From Paraphysoderma sedebokerense (taxonomy: Eukaryota; Blastocladiomycota; Physodermatomycetes; Physodermatales; Physodermataceae), in assembly GCA_025602915.1 (NCBI GenBank), contig JAHLJZ010000054.1, positions 99,448-163,447 of the forward strand: a stretch of 64,000 nucleotides of DNA. The letters run 5' to 3'. The notes beneath the pieces are model-generated. The model was not told the DNA's origin. It ran no database searches and saw only the letters and a list, made by a program, of their open reading frames with translations. A program made the position numbers and the translations under genes. Shown here in pieces: positions 1 to 11,801 of this stretch (the stretch's first letter is position 1; every line of letters starts with the position of its first letter).

Positions 1-2
1 GT

Positions 3-71
3 CGTCTTCATGCCGCGGAAAAGTTAGCTGAGTTGGTCGAAAAAAGAACTGGTATGGGCCTTCTAATTTGA
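3..71 (+). CDS. C-terminal end of an unidentified gene (partial)
   Basis: An open frame runs from the left window edge to a TGA at 69-71. It encodes 22 residues reading RLHAAEKLAELVEKRTGMGL followed by LI. The Ala/Glu/Lys/Leu pattern looks like the end of an amphipathic helix rather than random translation, so this may be the last codons of a plus-strand gene lying to the left. The fragment is too short to name. It would converge with APC2, whose stop is about 430 bp to the right. Confidence 0.35.
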   Translation, partial: RLHAAEKLAELVEKRTGMGLLI

Positions 72-500
72 TAGAACATTTTCCGGGTATCTTCGCGTAT
101 CTTAAAAGTGATTACTCCTGTTACATCGCTAGGCGAACATATTGATCCAGAAAAGGAAGCGCATATTGAGTCTAACCGGCGCAAACAAAATCAATAAGAG
201 TCGCATTTCTCACCATCGACATTATTTCATGGTGTTGCGCCGATGTAAATGAAGATTTAAATGATTGTGAACTTTCAAATAACTCCCTGGCATATGAAGA
301 TTGTGTAGTACCGATTAGTGACACCATAAATGACCATTGCAAATGTATAGGTATTGCAAACAACGTTAAATAAAGGAATAGTGTTTCGTGAGAGAGATCG
401 GCTATCGTTGAATGTCCCGTAATCCATTTATTTACATAACTTCCAGTTCATTGCCGGACCCGGTGGACAAGCCGGTTGGGGCCGTACAAGTTGAGAGGGA
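72..500. other. Intergenic region between convergent gene ends
   Basis: About 430 bases separate the putative plus-strand gene end from the stop of the minus-strand APC2. Short open frames on both strands show no family features. I see no RNA gene or repeat. It probably holds the 3' untranslated regions and poly(A) sites of both genes. Confidence 0.5.
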
Positions 501-3500
501 TCAACCTCCTCCTATTTTTAGTTTATACACACCTCCCGAAAAGTCCAGCTTGTCTTCTCTAACCATCAATGCTAAGAAGTCTCTCAAATCTTCTATACTC
601 CGGTTAAACTTATTTGGCGCTTGAACGAATATACTAAGCATTGAATGAATCCGGTCAATTGGTAGCGACCCCAAGTTCGTCAACATTCCGACAATGTAAG
701 ACCAATAAATAGACATATCCTCTGCTTGCTTTTCTTCAGCGGTTTGAATAGAGCTGCTTGCACCAACGTCGTCAGGAGTGTCGGAGGCTGCAAAAGTCGT
801 TGAAAAGTCAGGAAATGTGGCTACAAGGCATGGGGGAACGGGAAGTACCTATTGCAGCCGCAGACTCTGCTTGCTCAAGAACAACAAAAGTGTTTGTTGA
901 CGTTTCCTTCAATATACCATGTCGAATCCAGTAGGTGATTCGTGATCGAACAACGTCATCTGGCAGGTTGAGTTTCTGGGCAATATCATTCAATGTCAAG
1001 GTGGCTGCCAGAGAATTAGGTAAAGATTAGATCATACGACGGTTGATGATAATTAGCATGTTAAACATCCACTTACAATGTTCTTGAAATAGCATCACAA
1101 TGGATGCGAGCATTGGAGGCACATTGAACTCCACAGTTCGATCTTCTAACTCTAACTCGACTGAAACACTACCCAGATGCGGTAACCAGTGAAGCTCTTG
1201 ACCTTGCTTATACTTTGCAAACGCATCTCGATATGTCGTCAATGGTCTTTCGTTGAAGGATTATTACATGTAGAACCATCCAATAAAAATTGAATTAACG
1301 AACCCTTGAATCGTTTCCGGTAACTCCAGGCGCTCTGTTCTGAAATTCGGCCAAAACAGCCGAGACAAAATAGTCGCATGTATAGGAATCTTGAAAGTGA
1401 AGAGCATCAGCACCCATATTTAGACTGAAGAATGAAAATGTGCTAGGAAATTACATCTATGTTCTTGAACACCTCAGCATGCAAATGTCCGTCTACTCGT
1501 TGAGAATTTTTGATATCTTTAATCATCACTTCGCAAATAGACATGTTTGATTCGCCGAAACGGAGTTTCAACAATTCAAGTTTTTCCAGCTTATCAAAGT
1601 TCAACGAAAACAGGTCGCAATTTTAAGACGTGACGGGTAAGCAGCAGTTAGAACTAACGGTGTGCAAATGCTGAGAAAAAACGTTCTACCCACTTCTTTA
1701 GTATCATCATAGTCAGCAAGAGAGAGTAGCCTGTCGGCTAACACATTCTGATATTCTTTGATGAAGACGTCTTTTGTATCGAATATATTGACAAGACTAC
1801 TGATAATGTCATGCGACCGATGGCTTTTTGTTTTTTTGTCTATTAGAAATTGCCATAGGTTACAAAGCGAGAATATCAAACGAGCAGAGAAGCGACGGTA
1901 ACAACTTACCGACTGTTATGTCAATAGGATCTGGTTGCCAATTGTCATCATCAAAGTTGTCTATGTGCAAATCGTCTGCGTCCATTTCAATCTCTCCGCC
2001 TTTTCCAAGTTCTTCGAAAAGGTCACCCTGCGTTTCGTCAAGCAGGCTGGTGAGAATACATTTCACCGTATCTTCACGATCGCTATAAGGAAAACATTAG
2101 CAACTATAAGTATAATTACGAGAACATGCGTCGCAAAGAAGCTATATACCGTAAATACTGCCGAATCGGTGTCGCGATCTTGTCAAGAACAATCCCCGAC
2201 GGATCTAGACGCTGGAAAATTTTTATGCAGGATTTATAACCATCCAATATATCGGACGTTCGGGCAGCTGGTTGTAGAAGTCGTTTTTTGAGACTAGTTA
2301 CGTGTTGTTAGTTGAATATATGAAATAAAACAAGGATATAATGATTAGAAGAAAGAGCATACGCTTTTCGGAACGAAATCACAAGTTTGTTTCGAGCATT
2401 TTCAAACTTAAAACATTCCTGGAAATACAAGATTCAGTTGCACTGACAGGTAAAACGAGGGACAAAAAATTCGAACCTTTAAATCATCGATGGCAGGCAG
2501 AGAATCAGGATAGCTGACCATAATGTCGAAAAATTCGCTGATCCTTAATTTGAGATGAAAAAATTAGCGGTTGAAATTAGACAAACAGGAAGAGAAAACG
2601 ATATTACCTCATTTCCAAAAATTTGGCGAACAAATGACATTTCAGTCTATGTTTGTGTTCGTTAAACGATTCGATTTCGCCTATCAGTCCGTTATTAAAA
2701 GAAACTTCGCAATAGAGCTGCGAAGGCGAAGAAATTTACCTCCAATAACAATCGCTAACCACCCGAAAACAATCTTTGATAACCAAGCTTGCATTAACTT
2801 CAGCCTCCGACTTTCAAAATCTCCTTTGCAGCTATCCACTAGCTTCTTCTCCAGAAAATGATAAACCATGTCAGTGTACATATCGCCGTCTGGTAACATA
2901 ATTCCCATATCGCGCAACGCTTCGCAAATGCCTATGAATTGAAGTATGTATTGATCTTGAGCACCGGCGTCGATGCCTTCATGAATGTCTAACTCATCCG
3001 TATCAAATTCAATATTCTCCGATACGTCAAAGAGACTTGAAAGGAAGCCGGATGTTAGGTTGGATTGAGAAGCCATACTGGTCTGGCATAAGCGTGAAAC
3101 TTCATGTGGGCGGCGTACAAGCGATTCTTCAAAAAGTTCAAATGCAGTCCGAAAGTAAAGTAATGAGAAGATTGAGAACGAAGTGGGAAGAGCTGATTCT
3201 AATGAAGATCTAAAGGTTTGGTTGAATGTCTGCAGGATTTGGACTCTAAGAGAAAAGAAGGGAAAGTCGTGTTGGAATGGTTGGAGAAAGTTCGAGAGAA
3301 CGAATCTAAGTATATACTCATTGGTGATCATCTTTAACCGAGTATAAAGTGCACTGTACTGCTGAAAAATCCCTTGTATCAGCTCATGAAATTGGTGCCA
3401 TATCCATTCTCTCGATTCGACATCGATCGCTTGGAAAAGCCATCGTTCCTCTGTACAGCGATTCTAACGGAATATTTGAATCAGTCTCCACTTCTACAGA

Positions 3501-4026
3501 TTGGCTTCAGACTATCAGTATTATGCAAACCTTAAATTCATTCAAACTTTTTAAGATGAATGATTCTAAATCTGATGTGAATTTGGCTCGAGTGAACACT
3601 ATGAACACGTTAACCGTTAATACTCATACTATATCAGTAAAATGAAATAGAAAATCAAACTGACATAAGAATCGTTCAAAGATCCGGCCAAATAAACCCA
3701 CTCGTTTCAGAATACTGGAATTTTGAGCTACAGCGTCGCCTAAGATAGAGTTGGTTGGTCAAAACAGTTGTACCTCTTAAGACCAATACATCGAACTTAC
3801 TTAGCGTCGATAAGTCATCGTTTTCAAGTGCAGATACTAAATCCCAGTAAGCCTAGTATTGTGTTTACGTTAGTATGAATCGCTCGTTTTACGATTCATC
3901 AATAAGGAACGCCAATTGTACAGATACCTTGGCCACCGTTTTCAGGGCTTCTGAATTATTGTGTGGATTAACCGATTTCAAGGTATTCAGCGCATTGAGG
4001 ATGTTGTGATTCGTATCCCAGGTCAT
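501..4026 (-). CDS. APC2: Anaphase-promoting complex subunit 2 (cullin-like)
   Basis: APC2 is the cullin-type scaffold of the anaphase-promoting complex. With the RING subunit APC11 it forms the catalytic core that ubiquitinates securin and cyclins. The cullin-homology block is visible around 1.2-1.9 kb (ADRLLSLADYDDTKEVGR, then a LELLKLRFGESN-like stretch and MSICEVMIKDIKNSQRVDG). It is followed by the beta-rich piece LHWLPHLGSVSVELELEDRT, a winged-helix piece (TLNDIAQKLNLPDDVVRSRI) and the typical APC2 C-terminus YWSYIVGMLTNLGSLPIDRI. The N-terminus assembles from small exons: MTWDTNHNILNALNTLKSVN begins at 4026, then AYWDLVSALENDD, then an exon containing ERWLFQAIDVESREWIWHQF joined to MITNEYILRF at 3331. 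At least ten short introns are present. Borders of the exon near 3.5-3.7 kb are uncertain. It lies head-to-tail downstream of the unknown gene at 4363-5412. Confidence 0.9.
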
Positions 4027-4362
4027 TAGCAACTCATATTATGAATAGACTAAAGACATTGCCGAATGGCAGCTGGCAAACTTTTGATCAAAGGAGCGTT
4101 TCGCCGTAACACATGTTCTCCAGATCATCCGTTATTCCTACCAGATTTATATTAGATACAAAGATATTCATCGAGTATTACAGTTCATATATCGCTAACA
4201 AGGGGCCGTAAGTCCTATATACAGTCAATAAAAAATCATAGATATTCTCAACAAGAAGCCTTATTCATCTATATTCGCCTCCGAGATCATAAATTAGGTT
4301 GGGTATCACATTCTCAGCAAAAGCTACAATCTTGTCATAGCTCATCATTCTTGGCAACAAAA
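4027..4362. other. Short intergenic gap upstream of APC2
   Basis: This holds the presumed APC2 promoter and the 3' untranslated region of the next minus-strand gene. It is AT-rich and no other feature was recognised. Confidence 0.5.
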
Positions 4363-5412
4363 CTAGTATGAGACATCATCAAAGTAAGGAACGCTGATAT
4401 CACCCGTATCAATCAGGTCATCTGTTGTAAGTGCCATCCCGTATGGTGTGACTGAATGAATGCATGTCAACAAAGCAATCGGAGAAAGCTTAATAAGGGA
4501 CTTGAACACTTACAGTCATCTCCCTCTTCATCGAAAGGATTTTTCAACTCGAACTTAATAGGAGCAAAATCTGGCTCTGGATATTTTTGAGGTTTTCTAG
4601 GCAGCTCTAAAGGTCTTCTGATTTTGACTAGTTCTTCAAAGTTGAAGTCGAACTCTGACGCATATTGGCAAGGTTCATCTAAAAAGAGTTTATGTCAAAA
4701 ATTATGTCGGTAATTTTAAAAATTGTAAACTATTAAATAGAAATAGGGGATTGTAGCTCTCGCTTACCGTATTCGATTGTTGGGGGCATATATTCAACTT
4801 CTCTATCCACAAATTCACTCATATCGTCGACAAGCTTGGTTTCCGCCTTCTTATAACCTACCTTCTCCAAATTTGTAGACTCTGAAATTTTTAAAGCTTT
4901 TCCGGTGAGCTCTTTCTTTGCACTCTTTGCCTCGTCCAATTTTTTGTGAAGAAGCTGCTTTCTCAAATCGGTCTTAGTAGTATCGGCGGTAGAAAGCCCT
5001 TTCTTGCCATTTAATGTTGCTACTTTGTTGACCTTTGTCGTACTGGTAGGTGTTTGATTTGTCACATCACGGAAAGCTCGGAGGACAGGTTTTGCCAATG
5101 CTGATGTGATAGGTTTTGCGGTAGATTTCGAAAGACCAGGGGTCGTTTTGTTGGGGGCTGTTTTCTTGGGAAAAACTGATGCGGTCAAAGCATTTGTTAG
5201 ATATAAATAGCATTCATATGGTTGTTATGTTGAAAAAACTCAGTACCTCCCGGAGAGTTGACATGCGGAGTCTTTGGCGCAAGGATGGAGCGGAAAGGAG
5301 TTTTCGAATTGAGGGTTGATGAATGCTTGATGCCTGCACCGGGGGTTTTGGCCGTGGAGAGGGAATCTTTGCTGTTGGCAGCGTTTCTGACAGAAGATGC
5401 TGGTCGCAACAT
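4363..5412 (-). CDS. Unknown Lys/Thr/Pro-rich protein with cell-cycle-like motifs
   Basis: Four exons join in frame: MLRPASSVRNAANSKDSLST starts at 5412, the exon at about 5185-4765 carries the basic middle, the exon at about 4680-4515 reads DEPCQYASEFDFNFEELVKI, and the last exon encodes TPYGMALTTDDLIDTGDISV and stops at 4363. The N-terminal two thirds are basic and rich in Thr-Pro (KTPGAG, KTPFRS, APKTP), and the C-terminal third is acidic, a charge layout found in securins and other APC/C substrates. RxxL destruction-box-like motifs occur (RSIL, RKQLLHKKL), as does LRAFRDVTNQTP, which resembles the DVTN stretch near destruction boxes of cyclins. I see no KEN box and cannot place the protein in a family, so the cell-cycle role is inference. 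An ACGCGT element lies about 95 bp upstream of the start. Confidence 0.6.
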
Positions 5413-5503
5413 TTCTATAGCGCGAGATGATGAAAAGAAAGGTGCGAGGAGAGTCGACTAGTCGCATTCCAACACAATCGACGAGGCATTCAAAATAGAG
5501 ACA

Positions 5504-5509
5504 ACGCGT
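5504..5509. promoter_or_regulatory. MCB-like element (ACGCGT)
   Basis: The palindrome ACGCGT, the binding core of fungal MBF (Swi6/Mbp1-type) at G1/S genes, lies about 92-97 bp upstream of the ATG at 5412. A six-base motif occurs often by chance, so only the position and the mitosis-like character of the gene support it. Confidence 0.3.
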
Positions 5510-5797
5510 GACGATGAGCAACCCACTTCAGGAAGTCAAGGAAGCTAGGAGCACATTATCTCAGCAAAAGACAAACAAGTGAGAGGAAGAACTCATGCCA
5601 AATGTAAAACTAACGGTTATTCAAATATTTCTTGGTAGTCTTAATAGGTTAAGAATAGAGGATAGCAATTATTGATGCAGTACAATGACACAATGGAAAT
5701 GGAACACTGCCAGAAAATCCCCAAAGAAATCCACAAAAACGACAAACGATCCAACAGCAAAAGAGAAAAAATCAGTATATATGATAGGTAGAATGAC

Positions 5798-6038
5798 AAA
5801 AAAAAACTAGGTAGGATGCACTGCAGTCAGCGGCACTCGATGAAGAGTGCATGAGTGGTATGACCAAAGGGACGTACATGGACGGCATGCAGAGGAACCC
5901 GATAAGTATCCAATTGGGCAATTTCTCCCAACTGATTACATCGCATAAACACCGGATTCAGGAGGATTCGAACTTGCGACCTTACGAGGACCGCCAGATC
6001 GTTGCTGACTGCGGTTTAACCGCTCCGCTACAGTGACC
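5798..6038 (-). ncRNA. tRNA-derived Pol III element (tRNA pseudogene or SINE-like)
   Basis: On the minus strand the 5' part looks like a long-variable-arm (Ser/Leu-type) tRNA. An A box TAGCGGAGCGG lies at 6030-6020, inside a GCGG/CCGC D stem. A plausible anticodon stem follows (GTCAG/CTGGC), then a variable arm, and a B box AGTTCGAATCC at 5974-5964. It is not a functional tRNA. The acceptor strands do not pair, the 3' half of the T stem does not match GCAAG, and the anticodon loop lacks U33. About 155 bases beyond the B box a run of nine T (5806-5798) would terminate Pol III, giving a predicted transcript of about 240 nt. That architecture fits a tRNA-derived SINE or a free-standing Pol III RNA. 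A decayed tRNA next to an unrelated T run is the alternative. Confidence 0.5.
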
Positions 6039-6483
6039 TATGAAAGTATACACTACATTTATGCCTATAACAAATCACAAAATTATCAAAACTTTGATTA
6101 TATGACACTTAAATGTAGTTAAGTCGCCATGTATCCAGATCAACTGCTCACTATATACACATATGCTGTTTTCGAAGCAACTATTTGGCAACATCCCGGA
6201 CTGAAAAGTGAAAATGCCATTAATTGGTTCACCCAGGTTGCCTATCCTCATGACAGCAGCCAAATTGCCGAATATATGATAACATTAAATTCATATGTGA
6301 TAAATTTAATATATATTTAAATGGAGACTGCTCTCATTAGTAAAAAAAAAGAGGAATGTATGTAAGCTCATCAAGTTGTGGCGAACGCGATGGTCGCAAG
6401 TGTTTGCAGTTCATGGTGCGAATCCTCTCATCTCCGACCCACTCTCACTCCATTCAAGTTTCAACATTCGAATCGTAAAGCAA

Positions 6484-7995
6484 ATGCAATCAATTATCCC
6501 AACCGATTTAATCCCAATTATTCTGAGTTATGCTGATTTCCCAACCCTCGTGTCTTGTCTTTCTGTCTCGAGAGTTTTCTTTCACTTTGCTTCTCGCGGC
6601 ATCTACTCCAATGGCCTCAGTCTCACCCAAAATCATTACGATCGAAATCCTTGTTCTTCGATGTCCTTTCTTGAGAGTCTAAGAAGAGCAAACTACTCTA
6701 AATTCGTTAAATCTGTCACCATCCGCCTTACTCTATCACCTGATGAACTACGGGACTGTATCAATGCAGTCATGAACGCGTTACTCAATCTTTCTAACGT
6801 TAAACACATCGATATCAGAATCAGCATGAATGCAGAGAACTCCACTATAGCATATTACGGTTATGGATCTGTAAATAAGTTGGCTAGCTGTATATTCAGC
6901 ATCCTCAACTCGTCTGCCCATCACATCGAGGCTGTAGCCATTGGTCCTGTGCTTAAACGTCAGTTCTTTGGCTCCCCTGAAGTTGGAATTCACTATAGTA
7001 TCAAGTCATTATTACTAGAAGGTGATTTTGGCAGTATTAATGAAATAGATATAGCAGAAGTTATGTGGCTAGTTGAAGTATTCCCACATTTGGAAAATCT
7101 GGAACTAATTCACAGCGGAGATGAGTTGGGGACGATCACTGGAGAAGCATTCGAACGTCTTTTAGTCTGGTCGTCTTTAAAATCTCTCAACTTCCAGTCT
7201 TTTCATCCTTTCTTCGATGACACAGATCCCAGCATTCATTCGCTAACTATCAAACGTTTTGGATATACCTTCGATTTTAAGCTACTTCTTCCTCGTAGGA
7301 ACATGTACTCGAAGATCCTCAATCACTTTCAGTTGCTCGAGTCACTAATGTTATGTCTGGTACATAAACAATCAATGCCTAGGATTGCATACGTCATGCA
7401 AAATCTGGTTTCCCTTTCACTCTATCTGAATGATTTCGTTCACTTCCGATTCATCGCAAATGCCATCGGCAATCCGAGTTGCAGATTGGAAACATTGAAA
7501 TTGCAATCTCCAACATCGCTGCAGATGTATCTTCAACTTCTTTCGGAGGAACGATCGCTTGATTCGCTGAAGGAAATTGAGCTTGTCAAAGTCAATAGTA
7601 GACGGAGAGTCTTGACAAAGTTCCTAAAAATCGTGCCATCTCTCCGCAGGCTCACTATCAGAGATACAACCATTGCTTCCGCTTCCATTGCGGACTTCTT
7701 ACGCTTCAATTCTCATGTTGAAGAACTCAAAATTGAGCAAGTTTACACCTCAATGGATAGCTTCTTCACAGATTTTTATTTGAAACTGTTCAACCCACTA
7801 GCAGGAGAAGGCGTCAAGATGGTAAGAAAGTTCAAGCAGTACAGAATCCCAACTGTAATCATATCTAAAGGCTGCATCGTCGATACAAAACTTGTACTCA
7901 ACAATCTTCAACTTCACAAAAACTTGATTATCGTCGACAATGATGGGGATAATTGGGTTTTCAACGGGCGTCTGTTGACTGGTCTTGTCCGCTGA
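6484..7995 (+). CDS. F-box protein with degenerate leucine-rich repeats
   Basis: This is a single uninterrupted frame. The start is taken at 6484 because the F-box begins there (MQSIIPTDLIPIILSYADFP, then TLVSCLSVSRVFFHFASRGI); an in-frame ATG at 6376 would add 36 poorly structured residues. The product is about 503 aa. Residues about 5-45 form the F-box that would bind Skp1 in an SCF ubiquitin ligase. The rest shows irregular Leu-rich repeats (HLENLELIHSGDE, SLKSLNFQSF, RLETLKLQSP, SLRRLTIRDT, HVEELKIEQV), suited to substrate binding. The absence of introns contrasts with its multi-exon neighbours. Such genes expand rapidly in early-diverging fungi, and this one resembles the tandem F-box genes at 59-63 kb in layout, not in sequence identity. 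Confidence 0.8.
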   Translation: MQSIIPTDLIPIILSYADFPTLVSCLSVSRVFFHFASRGIYSNGLSLTQNHYDRNPCSSMSFLESLRRANYSKFVKSVTIRLTLSPDELRDCINAVMNALLNLSNVKHIDIRISMNAENSTIAYYGYGSVNKLASCIFSILNSSAHHIEAVAIGPVLKRQFFGSPEVGIHYSIKSLLLEGDFGSINEIDIAEVMWLVEVFPHLENLELIHSGDELGTITGEAFERLLVWSSLKSLNFQSFHPFFDDTDPSIHSLTIKRFGYTFDFKLLLPRRNMYSKILNHFQLLESLMLCLVHKQSMPRIAYVMQNLVSLSLYLNDFVHFRFIANAIGNPSCRLETLKLQSPTSLQMYLQLLSEERSLDSLKEIELVKVNSRRRVLTKFLKIVPSLRRLTIRDTTIASASIADFLRFNSHVEELKIEQVYTSMDSFFTDFYLKLFNPLAGEGVKMVRKFKQYRIPTVIISKGCIVDTKLVLNNLQLHKNLIIVDNDGDNWVFNGRLLTGLVR

Positions 7996-9011
7996 TTGTC
8001 GATATCATCTGGCAGCTTAAGGAGGACCATTTAAACTTAACCCTGAGCTTCGTCACCTTACGTCAATCAAATATGATTGTCACCTCTTTCTGTCATTTAC
8101 CATTCCGCCAATAGCGAATCATCTAATCCGTTTTGCTGTCAATATTAATGATACTTTCCTTATATACACTGATACGTTTAGCTTCTAACCGACTGCTTGA
8201 AAAGCTTCCTTTATGTTTGCTTTGCGGTAGTCATGTTCTTTCTATTCTTTTTGCCTTACAGTTTGCTAAAGCCATTTTTATTGGCATTGATATTCTTGAG
8301 GTACTGACTCCTTTTAGGAATTTTATGGCTGTGGTAGAATTGATCGACACTGAAATGATAACAGAAATTTCCCATTTGCTCTCATCCTCCTTTTTGTCAA
8401 TAATGGTACTTTGTCGTGGAATGGACAAAGTACGACCAATTCTAATGTACATCAACCTCTTTTCCCCTAACTTGTATGACCTGTCTTTTTCAATCTCTTT
8501 TTTTGATGGATGAACATGAACCTCAACAGGCTTAAACTTTTTGAACTTTTGAATGCCTTATTTCTTATTCATTTAATGTACACGTTAAAATTTGACTGAT
8601 ACCGCATAGTTTATCTGGTGAGCCCCATTTATATACTGATGTATATTACTTTAGTTCTCTTGTTGAAGATGTGTTACTATGCATTATCTTCGTGGTCATA
8701 ACTTGATTGTGGATACATTGTAACCTTTTTTCGTGCCGGGATTATGACGTTTGTGCACTTGTATTCTTAATTATAAATGCTTTAGACTTTGGATTTATCT
8801 TTCGTGTATATGGTGTACTTTGATGTGTAGTGTCTACTGGGTTTCTTTATAGAAGTACAATGGAAAAAAATAATGGCAACATCTAGCAAAGTAATAATAC
8901 AGTGGATACATTAAACATTAACTGAGTAATCCTAAAATCATTCATTTTATAACAGCCAATTAGTCATTACGACGGTTTGTTACTATAATCCCTCGCAATC
9001 CCATCAAAACC
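7996..9011. other. Long AT-rich intergenic region
   Basis: About 1 kb lies between the convergent F-box and ALG11 genes. A plus-strand frame at 8133-8513 encodes 126 mostly hydrophobic residues, but such frames arise easily in T-rich DNA and I do not accept it as a gene. No RNA gene was recognised. Confidence 0.5.
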
Positions 9012-11605
9012 TCACTTGTTCTTGCGGACTCTATCGACAGCAACACTTAAACAGTCGCTCCAGTTTTCAATGAACACTTGTTCGGAAAACTTGGCGCAAA
9101 CATGCTGACGTGCTGTAGATTGAATTTTGCGTTGTTCCGACGGAGAGGAAGACAGAATGTCATGAATTGCGGAGGCATAGGCAGCGGGCGTGGTAGCGCG
9201 ATATCCTGGGTGTAGAGAATGACAGAAAATACTCAGTTATGGAAGGGTTGGGAAGAAACAAAACATGGTCAAAAGAAGAAACACAAATTTGCCACATACC
9301 ACAGCCTTCTACCACGATGTCCATCTTTGGACCACCTGAATCGTGCGTGACAGGAATTAATCCTGCCGCCATATATTCCACGATACCAATTCCAAAATGT
9401 TCATTGGTCATGGTATGTAACCCGATGAGCGATTGAGACAGGTATTGTTGTAGGAGAGAATATGGTGCGTTGATTGTGAATAACGTTTGATCCTGCAAGA
9501 TGTAAAAGAAAAATAAAACGCGATAGGTTAAAAAAATTCAAATTACGGGTAGAAATGGAAAAATCATGTAAATCCAACCTGAATGCCCAGTTCGATAGCT
9601 AATTCTTTCAACTCCTCTATCCGATTTTCGTCCTCCTCATTCCTAGAGCTACCGAGTAACACCAAGTACACAGCTTTACTGTCGAGCTGTTTGGATAAGA
9701 AATCGGAGCCGTCCATAGATAACGCAGGTCCCTTCTCCTTTGAATCTTTAGTGTTGCTTTTGCCTGACTTTGATGAGGAGGATGAGACCAAACGGTACTC
9801 TGGGTGTGAATCAAGTAATGCCTTGAACGCGTGCAATTGAAGTTGATGATTCTTTTCCGGCCTGCCAAAAATACATTTAAAGAACGAGTAAGTAACTCAA
9901 GCGATATTGCTGCAGAGTCGCAAAAAGCCTCAACATCACACGCACCTAAACTGTGCAACGGATATAATAATATTCTTCCGCCCGTCTAAATTATATTTAG
10001 CAAGAGTAGCAGTGTCGCAAGGTGGATAAACGGCATATGTCTTTAGCGGGGAATTCCAAATGACGTTAATATGTGATTTCGTCCAACTTGAGTTGACCTA
10101 AATGGTTTTAAATGTCAGTGTAGGCTCAGTAAATACACTGGAAGATTGGGGGAAAGCCGACATCATGGCAATACGGTGAACGAAAGGAGAAGACAAACCA
10201 TGACCACATCAGCGAAGCGGCCTACAAATCCGTAGATCAATGCAAATAGCTTATAGTATCTGTTTTGAATTATTCAAAAAATTAGTATGATTATTTGCAA
10301 GGTCAAACATAGGTACAATAATAGCACGCGCAATAGTCGATATGCGATTGAATGACACTTACATCAACTTTCCAATAGACAGCACTTTGTTGTTTGCTAT
10401 TTGGCCGTCGTTATTAAATTGAGCAGTCCGATTTTGGACGGTTGAAATCATATCAGTACTAACAGAATAATGAAGAGAACTTTTAGCTACTCGATTAATG
10501 AATTGAGACATGGCATATGGGCTATGTCTGATGGAGAATACCAACGACAAGAATAAAATGATGGAAGTAGTTGAGTAAGGGTGGTTTACCTAATTGTTGG
10601 ATAGTGTACATAAGCAGCAATAGGACAGCCAACAAAAAACTTGACCAGAGGATATGTAAAAGCGTAACCCATTGAATCTTCATTTCACCAACAAGCAGTT
10701 ATTAATAGTTTTTCATGAAGAGAGTCACGAAATCAAAACAAACCGATGAAAACGTCAGGAACAAACTTGCCGACAGCCTCCAGACCAAGCCACATAGACC
10801 CCAGAGACTGACCTAGGAGTGTGAACCTAGGATATCTGTGTCCATTGAGGGTTTGCAATCATGCGAGAATGTCATCAATTAGTCGGAGGCAAATGTTCAG
10901 TTTAAAGAGCAACACATACTGTTTATCTTCAATCCATTTTCTCTTGTTCAGAAACACAAAGGTGATTCTCGATTCGTCCAGCTGTATATTGAAGCGTGAC
11001 TGTTGGTAGGTAGTAGAGTCAGCATATCATGATAGAAGAACAAAAGAGACAGCAGTAGAATCGGTTATTAATACTAGTAAAGTCCAGGGATGGGCAGGGA
11101 AGATAGCGACGAACCTGCACTTTCGTTAATATTTCGGACTCTGTCACATCATTGTCTCCGGTGTAGACGACACAGAAACCGTTTTTATATTTGTTTTGAA
11201 TCGATCGAATAGCAGTCCATAACACTCTTTCGCCCCCTCCTCCTGCATTGCTATTAGGTGAAAATTTGGGGAAAAATTGATATTAGTACGGCTCGGGGTA
11301 TGGGCGAATCAGTCTTTCTTCTTTTCTGACGATAACCATTGAACAATAAAGAAAATCAAAGAGGAATATTTCCAAGCCGCAACCAAGTATGCATACCAGT
11401 AGGGATGAAAGAAACCAAAGAAAATGTAATCCGCTGGCTGAGGCTGAGAGGATGATTTCGACTTTTTTTTAGTTGATATCTTTGCCGCCAAGATGTCCTG
11501 CCGCTGTCCAGAGGCAGCATTCCGTAGACGAGAGCGCAGCTTGATGACCGTTTTGATGAAGAAGTAGGCGACGAAGAAGAAGATGTACGGGAGCAGCCAC
11601 GACAT
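9012..11605 (-). CDS. ALG11: GDP-Man:Man3GlcNAc2-PP-dolichol alpha-1,2-mannosyltransferase
   Basis: ALG11 adds the fourth and fifth mannoses to the lipid-linked oligosaccharide on the cytosolic face of the ER. The start at 11605 gives an N-terminal membrane segment ([15 protein letters not shown]), followed by a basic loop and FGFFHPY, which continues into the Gly-rich [15 protein letters not shown]-like nucleotide-binding segment and [15 protein letters not shown]. The C-terminal GT-B half carries the signature [20 protein letters not shown] and [17 protein letters not shown], the GT4 EX7E region. Donor-binding context around 9.6-9.8 kb reads [16 protein letters not shown]. The last residues are DRVRKNK before a TGA at 9012. 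About ten introns interrupt it. It shares a 196-bp divergent promoter with MSH5. Confidence is high from several family signatures in order. Confidence 0.93.
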
Positions 11606-11801
11606 TCTATATCAATGTTTCTGTGCGGAAAGAGGGAATGATATGATATCGCTGGAGTGGGCGTTTGATTCCCCTCGATGGACGGCGACATCGATTCCAC
11701 TCGGAACTCATTCTTTGAATTCCAACTCCATCTCTGTCTACATTCCCATATTGATCATTCACTACATTAACAATAGCTGCACATCCATTTGTCTATCGAT
11801 T
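11606..11801. promoter_or_regulatory. Divergent ALG11/MSH5 promoter region
   Basis: Only 196 bp separate the start codons of ALG11 (minus) and MSH5 (plus), so both promoters must lie here or overlap the coding ends. No specific operator was recognised. Confidence 0.5.

Noticed and set aside
3349-3645. 98-aa plus-strand frame opposite APC2
   Set aside because: It is the shadow of APC2 exons whose minus-strand reading gives ERWLFQAIDVESREWIWHQF joined to the next exon.
6376-6440. GGTGCGAATCC near the first F-box gene as a second tRNA-like element
   Set aside because: One mismatch in the B-box core, no A box, and the stretch is in the open frame of the F-box gene leader.
8133-8513. 126-aa hydrophobic open frame in the F-box/ALG11 gap
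   Set aside because: T-rich DNA yields hydrophobic frames by chance; no family motif, no promoter context, and several alternating frames of similar quality nearby.
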